From contig VUYV01000149.1 in the NCBI GenBank assembly GCA_008711295.1, positions 1,116,001 through 1,180,000 of the forward strand: a DNA stretch of 64,000 nucleotides, written 5' to 3'. The translations under genes and the position numbers were made by a program. A model generated the notes under the pieces. It was not told where the DNA came from, did not search any database, and saw only the letters and a list, made by a program, of their open reading frames with translations. The stretch comes from Anarhynchus alexandrinus. Taxonomy: Eukaryota > Chordata > Aves > Charadriiformes > Charadriidae. Positions 18,001 to 32,815 of this stretch are shown here, piece after piece (positions within the stretch are counted from its first letter, which is position 1; every line of letters begins with the position of its first letter).

Positions 18001-19175
18001 TATCTTATTGTTATTGTCCCTGCATTTCTTTGATATGCTGTTATATTTTAGAATAAGGCTACAGTTTCATTGTGATAGGCTGTATATTATTACAACATAC
18101 CGTGAACTATAATCTGGCCTACATCACTAAAAAGATGTCTCATAAGCTCTGTATAGTGGTTCCAACCAATTAAAGCAATAGCAACAGATTTGATAATGCT
18201 GATAGCTTTGAGGATTGTATACAGGCAGGGCTGTGAACGTAATCCAAGTTTATAAGTTGATGTCTGTATACAGAGTTTCACCAAGAGCCAGATGCAAGAG
18301 ACTTCTGCACATCTGGTTGGCTTATTAGAATTTCGGAACACAGAATAGTCATTAAATGTATGTATATATCCACAGTGCAATTTCACAGTGTATGTAATGA
18401 GTAATATTAGGAGGACATATCTCAAGTGGAATGCCGAAGTTGTCCAGTCCTCTGCACTGCATTGTGAACAGTCAGATGAGTTTCTCTTGGTGTGTTTATC
18501 TCAAGAATAAAAAACGAGAGAAACCTTAAGAAATGCTCCTAAGCATTTTTTTAATCTCTTTTTTTTCGTCCCTGCTTTGTTTTTAAATTTCTGATTATGT
18601 TTATGGGTCATTGCACAAACACACAAAAACCCATGTATGGCAAAATAAATCTTTGAAGTATGAAGAACAATTTCTCCAGATTTAATAAGAGAACATGAAG
18701 TGCAATTTTTATTTATTTATTTTAGAAGTGTAAAGTGTGGTCAAGAAGGTGACAAGTATTTGTCATAGCCACCTACATCTATCTTATTCCTCTTTATAGT
18801 TGTGTTTCAGCTGTTTCTGTTTGTGTTTTTTTGAAACCTAAGAATGCAGTAGATAATTTTGCTACTAAATGAACATCTTGCATGACAATCTGAGTGAAGA
18901 TCCCAGTCTGTTTTTACCAGTAAACTTACAAATATGTCAGCTAAATATAAATATATTTTAAATGAGCTTGAATTCCTGTATGACTCAGTGTAAAAGCTTG
19001 CTGGACGTGTCTTGCTGAGGAATGCTGTTGGGCTGTGCGAGTTCCCACCGTTTTAAGATTCATCAATGCAAAGGTTATTCGAGACCTTTAGGGATTGTTA
19101 AACTTGAAAAGAGTAAGATTGTTGAGAATAAGTTGAGATTTTGGTTGAGTTAGATGAATTCATAATGAAACCATT

Positions 19176-19195
19176 CCCCCCCCCCCCCCCCNGGG
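19176..19195. repeat. C16 run next to an ambiguous base
   Basis: Sixteen consecutive C (19176-19191), then N at 19192 and GGG. A C run meeting an N and then Gs is typical of a read or assembly failure at a homopolymer, so the true length and the sequence across the join are uncertain. Confidence 0.85.
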
Positions 19196-20133
19196 TAGGG
19201 GGAGCAAGGGTTGTCTGTTCATTTTTAAACCTTGCAATGAAGCTCACTTGGAAGAATTGCCTATTTCACAGTAGAACAATGACAGTCCTTCCAGGGTGGT
19301 TTTTTCCTTCTTTTCCAGAGGAAATGAATTCCACTGGTTATGGGGAACTTGTCTATCCAGTAAGAGTGGATATGTTTAAGGAGTATATAAGCTGAACAAA
19401 TTCCTTTTACTGCTTCTGTTCCGATATAAGGATAGAATATATACAGGGAAAGAAAGGTTGTCTACAGCCCCTGCAACAGCGCTCTGTATAAAAGAACCTT
19501 TTGTGTTCTACTTACACTTGTTCTGCAAGAACTATACCAGAATAAGTTAAAAATAGAGATACATGATGCATGTAATTTGCACAGATAAGCTATAAGAAGA
19601 CATGGATTGGCACAATATTGTGATTGGTTTGGAAATTTTTACATCAGAGAATGAAAAATCAGGTATTTCTTTGAGCACGAGAATCCCAGAGCCATAGCTT
19701 GATGGCTGATTTTGGTACTTTTCCCACGGCTGGACAGTTGCTTGTGGATTCTCTGGTGTTAGTTTTGGTCTTATGCTGGAGCTTTTTTCAAGTACAGCTA
19801 TACCCCCCTATCTGCAGAGGATGTGTTTCTAAAAAGTGTGATATGACAGCAATGCAATGTTGCTTGTAGAAAATGACATGGTAAAGAGGGACTCATGCAG
19901 GGACTCAAGATATGCATAGAGTTTAAATACAGAGGAACAGCATGTGTGGGTGGGAGGGTGAGAGGCAGGAGTAGATAATCAGAATTGGCATCTGGAAGAG
20001 GTGCTGGCTTTTACAGATGCTGGGTGTTGGAAAGGATCATCATTCTAAAAAATACCAGTCATTCTGAAAAAAAAAAAGAAAAGCCATCTGTGAAACTGCC
20101 TGATCTTTAGCCCCTTTTTCTGTCCTTCACTCT

Positions 20134-20340
20134 TGAATTGATGTTGATTTATCTGAGGACGATGATGATTGAGATGAAGATGGAAGTGTTGAGAAAGACA
20201 ATGATAACTTTCACAGTGAAAGTTTTTTGGCAGGCATTCAGCTTCATAGATTAAGCCATTCTATGGACTCTTCTGAAAAGCTTGCGTCTTCTTTATACGG
20301 GGTGATCCTGATGATCCTTCCCCTGCCTCTCTATCTTCAA
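20134..20340 (+). pseudogene. possible decayed coding fragment (acidic/serine-rich), unidentified
   Basis: In one + frame from about 20140 the translation is unusually protein-like: an acidic run DVDLSEDDD, then a TGA stop at 20170-20172, then DEDGSVEKDNDNFHSESF, continuing through HSMDSSEKLASSLYG to about 20310. Moving one base there restores another protein-like run, GDPDDPSPASLSS. One in-frame stop plus one frameshift within about 200 bp, with no flanking splice sites that work, suggests a retroposed or duplicated exon that has decayed. No poly(A) tail is visible directly downstream; the A-rich stretch at about 20067-20083 is upstream. I do not recognise the parent protein. Chance similarity to coding sequence is quite possible because acidic runs arise easily from GAT/GAA repeats. 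Confidence 0.25.
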
Positions 20341-21298
20341 TGTTGTGTATACTGCTCCTTTGTATTAAAATATTGTGTGTTTCTGAAGTCCCTGCATGCA
20401 TCTTGCTCTGCTACGTGAATTTCTGTAGGAAAAGTTGCTTTGCAGTTTGTCTCATCTGTGAGACTGGCGACAGCAGAGCAGGATGTTAAAGGGTCAGTGG
20501 TAGAACTCAAAACAAAAATAGGAAAACAATGGATACTGGGACTGCTCTGTCATAACTTTGTCCCATTTTCTTGCTACCTGCTTTCACAAAACTTGTAGAA
20601 TCATGTTCATCTGACATTTATCTTTTCCTTCCTCAGTCTCCATCTTACTTCATTGAAATCCATCTGCCAAATAGTTATTTGAGCTAAAGCTGCATGAAAT
20701 AAAATTCTTCGTGGTCAGGGGTTTGAGAGGAGCATAGGCTAAAACCTTCCTCACAATTCTTGTAGGTGTCTATAAGATTCTCAAAATAAAAGATAAACTG
20801 GGAAAATTTAAAGTAGAAAAATGGAGAGTGCTTTAAGATACAATGGTCTCAGAACCATGAATCTCTGGAGACTGGGAGGATGTTGGACTTGGACACCGAC
20901 TCGGAGAATTTTTCGGTCTGTCCCAGCACGGTTCTTTCCCTTAACTGATAGATTGGAACAGCCTTTTACTGTGCTTTGTGTAACTCAAATGCTCCTTTCA
21001 TGACTTTGCAACTGAATTTTTTTCCTTGCCATATCATCTGTCTTTTTATAACCTTAAAAATACATTTAAACGAGGAAATTCTAAACCTCACTTCTCTTCC
21101 CTCTAACCTCCACCTTTCCCCACTATAGAAATTAAGTTGGGAGAAATGTTTTCTTTTCTCTGTATTTTTTACCTGTTTACAATATACAGTCATTTTCTGA
21201 GTATTTGAAAGATTGTACTTCTGTTTTGTTAGCAAAATACGATGATGAATCACATTATGGGCATCTCATTTGAAATCCTTTTCTGTTTGTTTATTTGA

Positions 21299-22189
<891 letters not shown>

Positions 22190-22223
22190 GAAACTGGGGT
22201 ACTTGGGAAACTGGGGTACTGGG
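22190..22223 (+). repeat. 17-bp tandem duplication
   Basis: GAAACTGGGGTACT at 22190-22203 repeats at 22207-22220 (offset 17). It sits directly before the CR1 fragment. Probably local slippage at the 5' edge of the CR1 remnant. Confidence 0.8.
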
Positions 22224-22290
22224 ACCTTTACCTGGGGTAAAGGTCGCTTCCAACCCAAACTACTGTATTTTTCTGTGTTTTGTTCTTGTG
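22223..22290 (+). mobile_element. CR1 LINE 3'-end fragment
   Basis: The stretch AAGGTCGCTTCCAACCCAAA and the following ACTGTATTTTTCTGTG match the well-known CR1 3' terminal region (AAGGTCCCTTCCAACCC followed by degenerate ATTCTGTG/ATTCTATG octamers). Only the last about 50-70 bases are recognisable, the usual severe 5' truncation of CR1 insertions. It starts with a perfect 10-bp inverted repeat (GACCTTTACC at 22223-22232, GGTAAAGGTC at 22236-22245). The element is inactive. Confidence 0.7.
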
Positions 22291-25200
22291 GGAGATAACC
22301 ATCTCTAAACAAGTAGTGATACCGAGGTTGTCCGATTAAAAAATGAAATGGGTATCTGTCTTAATATTGTATTTTAATAATGTCTTGTAATCCTTACTCT
22401 GCCAATGTCTATAGTGTTCTACATCTGTAATTTAATTTTGGTGTAGTCATATCACGTGGATATTTCCAAAGTTGGCTTTGAGAGAAGTGATTATTCAGTT
22501 ACTGTAGCCTATGTAAATGCTATAGCTGTTTTTTCAGCTGGAAATGGCTCAGCAGTGTTGCTTAATAAGGTTTGTGAGGATAATGATGACTTGGCTCTCT
22601 GTTTCATGTTTTAGCCTTTTAAAATAGTTGGAGCAGATACTAGAGACATTAAACTGTGAAATACCTGATGCATTCTTAAATCAGCCTGGTGATACCTAGG
22701 AAAAAATTAAATATAAATGTGAGAGGGATCCAACAGGGGAAGACAATTACCCTCTAAGGGGTGCTACTCATTAGCAATAAGAGTGAGTGTAGTCTGATTG
22801 GCATACATGACTTTTAGGCTGCTGAGAAGTGTCTAAGTCTGCTAATGACTGAATTAAAACCAGTTGCAATTGCCCTAGTTAGTAATGTATTATTGTGCAG
22901 ATATTAATTAATAAATTTCTTTCGCAACTTCAGCATGTATGCAGGTGTTTGTTTATAAAGTTTTAGATATTCTTTACAAAATGTAGAGTCTGGTGTGAGT
23001 TTATTGCAATTTACTGAAGTTCAAAGTTTAACATAAAAAACTTAAACTAGTGTGCTTTCAAAAATCTTTGGATTCAACAGTGAGGTTTATGCGGTGAAAT
23101 CATTGCTTGTAGGGGAGGGAAACTGCCGTACAAAATATTTGCAAAGCTAATACATTCAAATTAGCCCAACTGCTATAGAACCAGTGACTTTTCTTGATTG
23201 CTTCCCTGTAGCATTGCTGTATTTTTGTATAAATTCACCTGTTTTATCAGGGTTAACTATTTTCATGGTCTTAATAAAGTTTGTATTTATGAACAGTAAG
23301 GTCCAACAGGCAGATTATTTACAGATTCTGGAGCATGCTTGCTTTCTTTGGATTAAAAGACCTATTCTTTTGTTATGTTTTGCCACTCTTGACTATGAAA
23401 AATAAAGAGGTGGTTCTTTTGTCCTCCACTACATAATCTCTACATAATCTGGGGCAGTTTTAAAAATTTTTAGGTGGACAAGACAGTGCTTTTAGTATGT
23501 TTTCTGTTGAATTGTTCTTGTATTTTGAGCTCGTTTTTCTCATATAGTGCAGTTGGTGCAATTTATATTGCTGAGTTTGAAGACTGTGAAATGGCTTTTC
23601 AGGTTTCTGGCTACTTTTGAGCTGCTTTTGGCAGAATGTATTCTCTAAAATGGAGGCATTAGATTTGTTAAGAGCTATGCTCTGTAGGTTGATTTAAGAT
23701 ATTCTTGATATGTGGTGTTCTAAAAACGGCAAGAAAAATAGTGAGAGAGGTTTCATAAGACACATATGGCCTATTTTGGTAATTAGAATATTTGATTGTT
23801 CTGTTGAGAAGTTACTTGCCTTTCTGCAGTCAGATTCTTCAAACAGATTCTGTAGAAGGTTGTTGGGTTTGGAGACCATAAAAATGGCTTCTAGTAACTG
23901 AAGATTTTACTTTCCTCCTATCTAGTAAAATTTGACCAACGCTATTGCTCCACCATAATGAAAATAGACTTGTAAAGTTGCATGTCATCCAACCTTAAAT
24001 TTACTGCAGTGATGTCATAATTGTGTTGTAATTCCATTTATAAAATCACTGACATTGGGCTAATAAGCTTGCATCTGACAGGGAAACTACTCAATCTTGT
24101 TCTTTTTTTTTAAAGGATTGCTCTTAAAATGTTGATTCATTAAGAGCATTTAATTGAATGTTGTTCTCAGAATGTTTTGTTGTGCTCAGAACCAGAGGTT
24201 TTGTCATGCTTGTCTTATGCTTCATATTGCATCTTAAGTTAAATCACACAAACTTTTTTTTTAATTCACATAACAAATGCTTAGCTGCTTTCATGATGTG
24301 TGTATATAAGTGCTTTAATGATCTAAATATTAAACTAATTTTAAAAAATTGCTTCTAAGTTATGAGTTGCTTAAAAGAGATTCTGGATAAGTCATGCATG
24401 TTCCAGAAGAGTGACTGACTACGTTAAATAGAGGGGTTTTGGGTGGCCTGAAGTTTCCATGAAAGCCTTACCCTGCTACATGCTTAGCACAGATCGCGTT
24501 TGCCCAGATTAAAGCAATACAATTTGCAGTAAGATATGGAAGACTTTTCACTTACTAAATATATTTTTAATTTCCATTGTTCAATTTCCTCTTCCAGTGC
24601 TGTGCTGTTGACCTAAGTATTAATACTGTCTTGACATTCTTTACCTTATCTTTTTTTAAATGACTGATAAGAATATAATCATAATTCAGTGTTCAACCAG
24701 AGTAGGAATATAACACAGATTTAGTTTGTGGTTCAAAATTGGTACTAATTGCAGGGGTTTTAGTCAACAGAGCACCTATTTCTTTAACATGAGATGCATC
24801 AGGAAATTATAAATGTTCTACATTACTTAGTAAATAATAAAATTAGCAAGTGCTTCTATTCTGTCCTGAAATGACGGTAAATTTCAGGCATCTGCTTTTT
24901 CCACATCTGGCTTTAATTTAGGTTCTGTGGAACATTTTTTGTCTTTTAATACCAGTTAGATATTTATGTACAGCTTCAGCAAGAGACTCTGATGACACAC
25001 ATGGCTTTGAAGGCCAGTAGAAGCTGTGGGAAACTCCCACATCAGCACTTAGACCTTGTTTCCACTGGATACAATTCACTTTGGGAGCTGCCCAAACTCA
25101 TGTAAAAATTGCACTTACATTTTCCAGATCAGTTTGTCTCCTTACTCCTAAACTAAACTTTTTAACTTGACACTTCTTCAATATGTAGTTGAGTTTAATA

Positions 25201-28200
25201 GCTGGGCTTAAAATAGAGAAAGCCTATGCATCTCTTGAATTATTAATCAGAAACTGGAGGCATTGATTTGGAGACAGAACAACAACCAACTGAATGACTT
25301 CCAGTTCAGAACTTGGCCGGGCTGTCCAATGATGGTTGCATATTACAGAGCATCTCTAAAACCAGCTGGTTTGCTTGCCACATTCCCCAGACTTAAGCCT
25401 GCAAAGTGTATTGGGTTTTGCTGGTGTGGAGAGCTCTTTATATTTAATCTAGTCTAAAAATATGGCTTTCCTGATATGCGCTTGACTACTCTGTGTTAAA
25501 GATTAATTTTTACTGATGTGGCACACTTCTGGAAGGGAAAACTGACACGTGAATAGAACCCATAGTCAGGATTATTCCATTGTTGTGGAAGAACCATTCC
25601 CATTTGTAAGATTTTCTAAGAAACTTCTTTAAGGGTACTCATTTTATTGTTGCCCTCTTTCTTCAGAAACAACTGCCACTGTTCTTCAGGGCCCAATTAA
25701 GCAAAGTAACAGGGCTTATCCTTACTTGAACATATATAAGTGCTCTTGAAATCACTGGGAGTGAAGCATCTATTGAAATGTATTGATAGAAGGAGCATTA
25801 ATAGTGGTAAAGTGAAATTTTTGCATGAATTCACTGTAGTATGTGCAGTTGAATATGCAAGACTTTAAGAAGTATCCATTTTCAGAAGTACAGAAACTTA
25901 ATTTCTCTTTGTTCTTAATAAGTATACTTTCTTTCTTTGGATTTCAATCCCTAAATTACTTGGATGCTTTAGGAAGCTTTACTATACTTTCTGCTTTCAT
26001 CAGGATGAAAGAAAAACATAAAATACATTAAAGAAATAAAATTTTCACTTTGTTTTATAAGTGATTAAAACACAAGAAGTAGTAGAACTCTTGCAATCTA
26101 AGAGAATCGTAAAGAATTTTGGGAGAAATCAAATCTGGACCAGAGTTGATGCCTCTGAATGTGATTATAAAGGTTGGATGTTGGTGCCAGCGAGTCATGA
26201 TGTCTATGTTATTTTACTTTAGTACTTTTGTACTTCAAGTTTTTTGTCTCTTACAATGCGACCTGTAGTATCTATAGTTTCTGTGACAAGTTCTTGTGGT
26301 CACTAAATGGACCCTATTTGGTATTTGCAAAATCCCTTTGCTGTGCTGGTTTACTGAATCCCAAACAATGCAGATTAGAACACTCATCCTGTAGAAGGGT
26401 AGGATTAATTTAAAAAAAAAAAATCTTGCTCGTAAAATACTTTGAGCTCTTTGAATAGGAGAAAATATAGAAAACTTTTATATTCTGATTCTGCATTTAT
26501 TTGAAGTTTGTGCCTGACCCTTTTTTCAGCCATTTCTTGGGGAATGGGGCTTAGTTGTATAATAGGCAGCTGGTATTAAAAGTCAACTTTGTGCTTATCC
26601 AAATTTGGAAGAAAATTCAGAATTTCCAATATGCTTTGCTATTAAAAATATCCTGCTTGTTTCTGATTCTGCATTATATTATGCAACGTATTTGATGCTG
26701 AAACAATAACATATGAATAGCCAAAAAAAACACCAAACAAAACAGAAAACCCCAACTTCAACAATATTATAATAGTAAGTTCTGTAATGTAACCATTTTT
26801 TTTCTGTTAACCAAGCAATATTCAGAAATGAATTTTATGGGATGTTATGAAAATTTCCTACAAAAACCACTACTGATGAGTAGACCAAAATTAGTATTTG
26901 AGAGTGTCTGTAAGCTTTTTTTGTTTTCCTTCATGTTTTTAATCTGGTGCGTTTCAGGAGAAATTCACTTTGACAGATTCAGGCCTGCCCTGGAATCTTT
27001 TTCTTAAGAGATTAAGAGATTAATCTGTTTTCTTTCTGGAGATGGGTTTTTTCTTTCTTTTTGAGTTTTCTCATAATGTCAATTAGTGTCATCATTTTTC
27101 TTCATTCATCAAGCAATATTTCCCAGATCTTCAAATAATGGTAATTTTTTTTCTACAAAAAAATTCCTGTTGAACACAGTCCAAATGAGAAATGAGTCTC
27201 GGTTATGGTAGATTTTGAAATGTAAGTAAATTTCCAATGCATTCTGGTTATTATGCTTTGCTATTACGTGCCTAAAATAGATTGAATAAGTCTGTCCTTC
27301 ACTCAGTATTCTGCTGAATCTATGGTATTTCTGCTGTTGAAATTTTGCCAAGGGAGAGGTAATTGTTACACCAACACAGAACAGTTCAGGCTGAGTTTTA
27401 CAGCCTTTGAACAAGCCCAGGAATGGTCTTTATACTGATACTTTATGCTGCCCTTTGAAGACTTTAGAAATATCTGTGAAGTATTTCCTCTATTTTGTAC
27501 CAAACCAGCATTTTTTTGTCTTTCCTCTGATAACTTTACTGGTAACTTCAATTATTATTGCTAATAATACTCAAATGCTCTTCCTAGGACTTACACCAGC
27601 AACTGATGTGCACGAATACTCAGGATTCATGATATATTTGAATAAATATATATTTGTCCCTTCAGGACAGGGAGGGCCACGTGCAGTCATTTTACTTAGT
27701 TGAAGCCAAGGGAAAGAAGAGGGAAGCACAGTTGATTGTAGGGTTGTACAGAATGGAAAGATTTCTTTGAGCATATGGTACCACAGGAATGCTTTAAGGA
27801 AGATCTCAAAGATGAGAGCCTGCCAGTCTTCTGAGCCAAAGGCCTGTAAACCATTGCTTGGGGTGTTATAGTTACAAACATAGTTTCATCAGTCATTCCT
27901 CGTTAATGTTTGAATTCCAAAAAGGGATTTTAAAAGTGAGGACAGCTATAGAAATGCTATCCGTATCACTTTGAACAAAGAAATCTACGTTGTCATAAAC
28001 ATCCTGTGTGACCTTGTCTCAAAAACATGAAACAACCTTATAAAATATTTTTACTTGCAAATTTTGACTTGGAAATGCTGGCATCCTTCAATAAAAGGTG
28101 CTATGGATTAGCTGCGTAGGTTGATAGATTTACTAAACTTGTATAGTTATTAGTGAAACTCTGCAAATTCAAATGTAAGAATTAATAGTTGGGGGCAGAG

Positions 28201-31200
28201 ATAGAGGAAACCATGACTATTCAGTGTAAAGAATTTTTTTTTAAATTTAAGCTGCTGTTGATATCAAGCTGTCTTTTTTGTTTGAAATTTCAAATATATG
28301 GAAAAATTTTAGACTAAAATCACTGAAAGAAATGGAATAATGGCATTTGGCTTAGCAACAGATGGTAATTTTAAAAAAAAAAAATTTTCATGTATTAAAC
28401 TGTGAATTGTTGTCATAGTGCCAAAACATTGATAGAGTTTAAATCTATCTCTATATAAAATTTCACAGTAAATCTTGCAGAGCTATAAAATGGAAAGTAC
28501 TGCTATGAATAAACTTAAAATCTCATCAGTTTTTATGTGAGGGAGAAAGCTATGCAACAAATAGCAGTCAGTGCCTCATTTTATAGGAGCTATAAAAAAA
28601 ATTAGCCATAGTAATATAGCACCTTTCCAGGTGCTATGTAGCTGCTGTAGCATTAATATTTAGTCTGTGTTCTTCATAATGCCTATGCAGTTTTTGAGTA
28701 CTCTCTTGTGTAGGTAGTAATTCAGGATTGTTTGTCCTCTTTATAAACAGTATTGATCAGGTTAGTACTGTTCAACATCAGACATTCTCTACCAAGAGGC
28801 CTCAAAGTGCCTGTGCTTTCTGATGTTGCCTCTTTTAAGAATAACAGCACCTTAAGTATAGTTGCAAAGGTACACTAGTCTTCTTTTTTTATGAATTATT
28901 TTAATTGCTCTCATTAGATCTCTATCTAAACAAGGAGTATTTGAAGTGATGAAGTAATGCCTCAATTTCTGCCGTGATAGTAAATGATATTAAATTGTAC
29001 TTTTAAAGATTTTAGAATATTTTTAGTTAATGATGAACATAGCACCCAAAATTTTGAAGTGAACTGCTATACTGAAGCTGTAAAATCTGAAAAATGGATT
29101 TGTTGATGTCTTGAGAAACTAATCATGCCTCTAAGAACTTAGTACACTTAATTACATTTTTTGCTATTATATTCTATAAGGCAGAAGAAGACTTACCTCC
29201 AACTTTCACATGTAATCAACCATTTGACAGTGCTGCTGCCAAATCCTCACATCCCTGTTATGATACCATGTATATCTCTCTTGAATACTGTGATAATACT
29301 TGGTATTTTTGATGGACTGGGGATTTCCATGGTGCCAGGAGTTTAGGCAACAGCAAGCTGATAGAAGCGTACGAAATATGTTGTACCTGGTCCTTTCATG
29401 TTCCATTTACAAAGGTTCAGGTAGTCCCTGATTCCTGTCAGTGCCTGCTTTGCAAGGTGAAAAGCAAGACCTGACTGTAATCCTGATAAGATTTAATTAA
29501 ACGAAATGCCACTGAAGTCACATTGTTTAGTGATAACAATAACAATAACATATAGATAAACATAAAAACCTTGCCAGAGTACTCTGTGTCTCATGGTAAT
29601 TGGAATCAAAACTCTTGGAGTAAAATTTCAGGGAATAACCTTCTAACATTTTGGTAATCTGCACTGATTAGAGGTTCTGTCATAAAAAAGCAATTGTTTA
29701 ACTGTGATTGGGATTTGATTTTCTCTGTAACCGCAGCACTAACTATTGGTATGTGATAAACAAAAGGAGAATTATCAAGTGATTATGATCTTGTTCCTGT
29801 AGAAAGAATGTCTTAATGTGTCCCTCTGCTCTCAGCTTCTTTGTCTGATGCTCCAAATAGTAATATTACTGAAATAGGGCATTTTTATGCCCACAAATAA
29901 AAAATAATGAGACATAAGCTGCTTAAAATTCAAGTTGTGTAAAGAGGAGGTCAGGGAAAGTTAAGGCAGCTTAATGGTGAACCTCTATGCCCCAAAAATT
30001 CAGTTCGTCTGAATCTTCTTGCTCTTCCCCTTGGTGGGAATAGGGTTTATGAAATTGTCAGCTGTCCCCATCCGCTTTTGCACAAGGTGTACCAGAAAGT
30101 TTCCGTGACTCCTTTACATTTGAGACTCAGCCAATGATAAATCTAGATGCGTCACACCTTACAATGACTAAGTGCTCTTAAAAATTGCTGTGTATTTGAA
30201 CTCTTTTTTTTCTGCTGACCTAACTCTTGATGCCTTGCTATAAGGAAGCCCAGAAGAACTGCATCAGTTTGAGTAATAACACGACAAACAATGTTCATAA
30301 TCCCTGAAGTAATGTCAGAAAACTGTCTGAACACAGTTCCTCTACTGGAATTCTAGCAAAGACAGGATAGTCAGCAAGAAACTGAAGTTTGTGAATTAAT
30401 GCTTAAAATACTGAGAGGGAGCAAGTGCCTATCTGGAGACAAAACTGTGATCCTCTTGGTGCAGGGCTTTCATCTTCCTTTTTTTCATATGCCAGGATGC
30501 TGATTTTTTTTCTTTGCCCTTGCTCTAATCAGTTTTCCATCCTTGTAGGATTTGGGATTAGACAGGTGTTGATGACAAGAGTTGCATTTTACAAAATATC
30601 TAGCTAGTTTTTGCAGAGGAGGCTTTATAAAAACAAAACTGTCTTTTGGGCTAGGCCACAGTTTTGAACAAGGTATGTCATTACTAAAGCAATATTTGGC
30701 AAATTAGGTTTATAACCTGCATTNGCAAGAGGGGAGAAGTAAAATAATTTAGGGATTAAATCTCTTCCATTCCAATATATTTTGTTACAATGAAGAATGA
30801 ATAGACTGTTCAAGATGCATTCTATTATTCTCATGTGAAGAATAAGAAATTACACAACACAGACAAACATGCTGATAAACTTTGTTTTATAATTAAGAAC
30901 ATAAATTATACAATGTGCATCTTAGTGCAAGCGAACACTTGCAGAGTATATGGGCCCCTGTAGATCATTTGAGTGAAAAAGTCAAGAAAGTTTGCTGCTG
31001 GACAAATCACTACCAGATGCAGATTTCAATAAACACATACTGTTGTAGCCTTACCCAAAGGTGCTATGAATTTCTTGAGGCAAGTCTGCCTCTGCATTCA
31101 CTAAACTGTTGAATGTTTGAATGTTAATTGAGTTACTGTATTATGTATGAATACACTCCATCCCCTCAGTTTTTAATGTACTCTGTTCATCTTGTAGACC

Positions 31201-32815
31201 GTTAAATGTTGTCTGCAAGAGTATTTAATTGTTAACCATGTTTGCATTCTTCTGACAATCTATCTTTCCTCTGGAAATGTCTCCAAAACTTCTCTTACAG
31301 CATTCATGTTAGAGTTGTGCAAGAGAACTTGTGCTGTCAATTATCACATATACCAAGTGCATTGGTATTTTATTATTGTCAACATGTAATTTTTGACTAC
31401 AAGACCTTTCTGTAAAACAGTAGTAGCTTTTTTTCCAACTTTGTAAACTACCAATTTTCCTGCAAATATAGGTGGAACTAGTAAGTGGTAACAAATGAAG
31501 TTGATTACAATGTGAAGAGTTGTTAAAATGACGCAAGCTTTCCACAATTTCTCTTTAATGTCAGTGATTGCTCCTTCATATTCATGTGGCAATCAGAAGA
31601 ACTTAAGCATCACGAAGTTTAATAAAAAAGCATCAACATTAAGACCTACTCCTATGTGGAAATTTCATATGGAAAACCCTTTGTAAACTACTTCTCAACT
31701 TAAATTTTCACAGTGTCTTAGGGTTTGTTTCTTTATGAAGCATGAAATAATTTTACCAGCATGATTCTTTGAAGATTTACATCCATATTACTACTACAAT
31801 GCAAATGTTGTTGGCTAAGGTTGACACTAATGTTGCAGAGTTTTATAAAACAGGCAAATTTGAATAGCCTTTAAAATTACTACTAACCTAGCTCTTACTG
31901 GCCTGAATTTTCTTTCTATGTGATTCTGAATGTTTTCCTGATATTTACACTTTAATGAACATCTCCACAAAGTGCTGGTAGTTCCTCTGCATTATTCTAG
32001 TTCAGGTTCTCCTGAAGTTCCCTTTTTACATCATCGTTTTCTTAAACACATTATAACTTGGCTTCTAGCTGAAATCTGCTGTGCAACATACTTCTTTATG
32101 GAATTGGCTGAAGTCCTGGAGAGCCCACCTGGTAGCTTAGGAGGGATGAAAATTAATGACCAATTCCATAGTTAAAATCCAGATTTGATTCCAAGATTAG
32201 CCTATTTGTTTCTGAGAAGATAAGGATTGCTTGTCTTATCACTTCAGTAATAAGTTTTCCTTAGCAGTGACTTCTCTTAGTTGATTTAAGTGCAAACTGA
32301 TAGAAAGTCATCTCCTTGTAAATGAAAGTTGCGTCTGACCTCATGAAGAGACATCGAAAAAGTCTATAGTGTTATGTACACAATAAAAATTTTGCCCAGA
32401 GAAATAGGTTTCATTTTTAAGTTTGGAGAACATACAATTTTTAAAAAAATAATTATTTAGGATGAGTTTCTGTTTTCTTGGTCTCTCAACCTTTAAAACC
32501 CCCGCTCTAGATATTAATTAACATGCTTCAAATTAGCGATGAGTTGTTGCATTCTCTAGGTATTGAGTCTGGGACACTGAAATTATACTTTGCATGTAAT
32601 ATTTCATGAAGCAAGAGCAGGTTGTGAGTTACTGAGTTTGGTAATTTCATCTTTTGTCGTTCTACAGGTGTGATGATGATTTTAGAAGTAATTTAATTGT
32701 TATACAGCAACCTTAAAATAATGCAGTTTTACTGGATAAATATGAATGGCTTTGATAAGGGGAAAATGCTACACCTTGCAATCTAATAACATATTCTTAA
32801 AAAAGTTACGTAGAG
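22291..32815. other. noncoding stretch, no gene seen
   Basis: About 10.5 kb of AT-rich DNA, probably intron of the same gene. Small features: an 11-bp perfect tandem repeat CTACATAATCT x2 (23429-23450), a TAAGAGAT repeat near 27007-27025, an (AATAAC)3 run at 29533-29550, and N at 30724. Short open frames up to about 101 codons on either strand show no domains. No transposon recognised. Confidence 0.4.
30724..30724. other. ambiguous base (N)
   Basis: Single undetermined base in the assembly, in otherwise ordinary noncoding sequence. Confidence 0.99.

Noticed and set aside
18090..18425. 111-codon minus-strand open frame
   Set aside because: No domain and no splice-site framing; plausible by chance given the number of frames examined.
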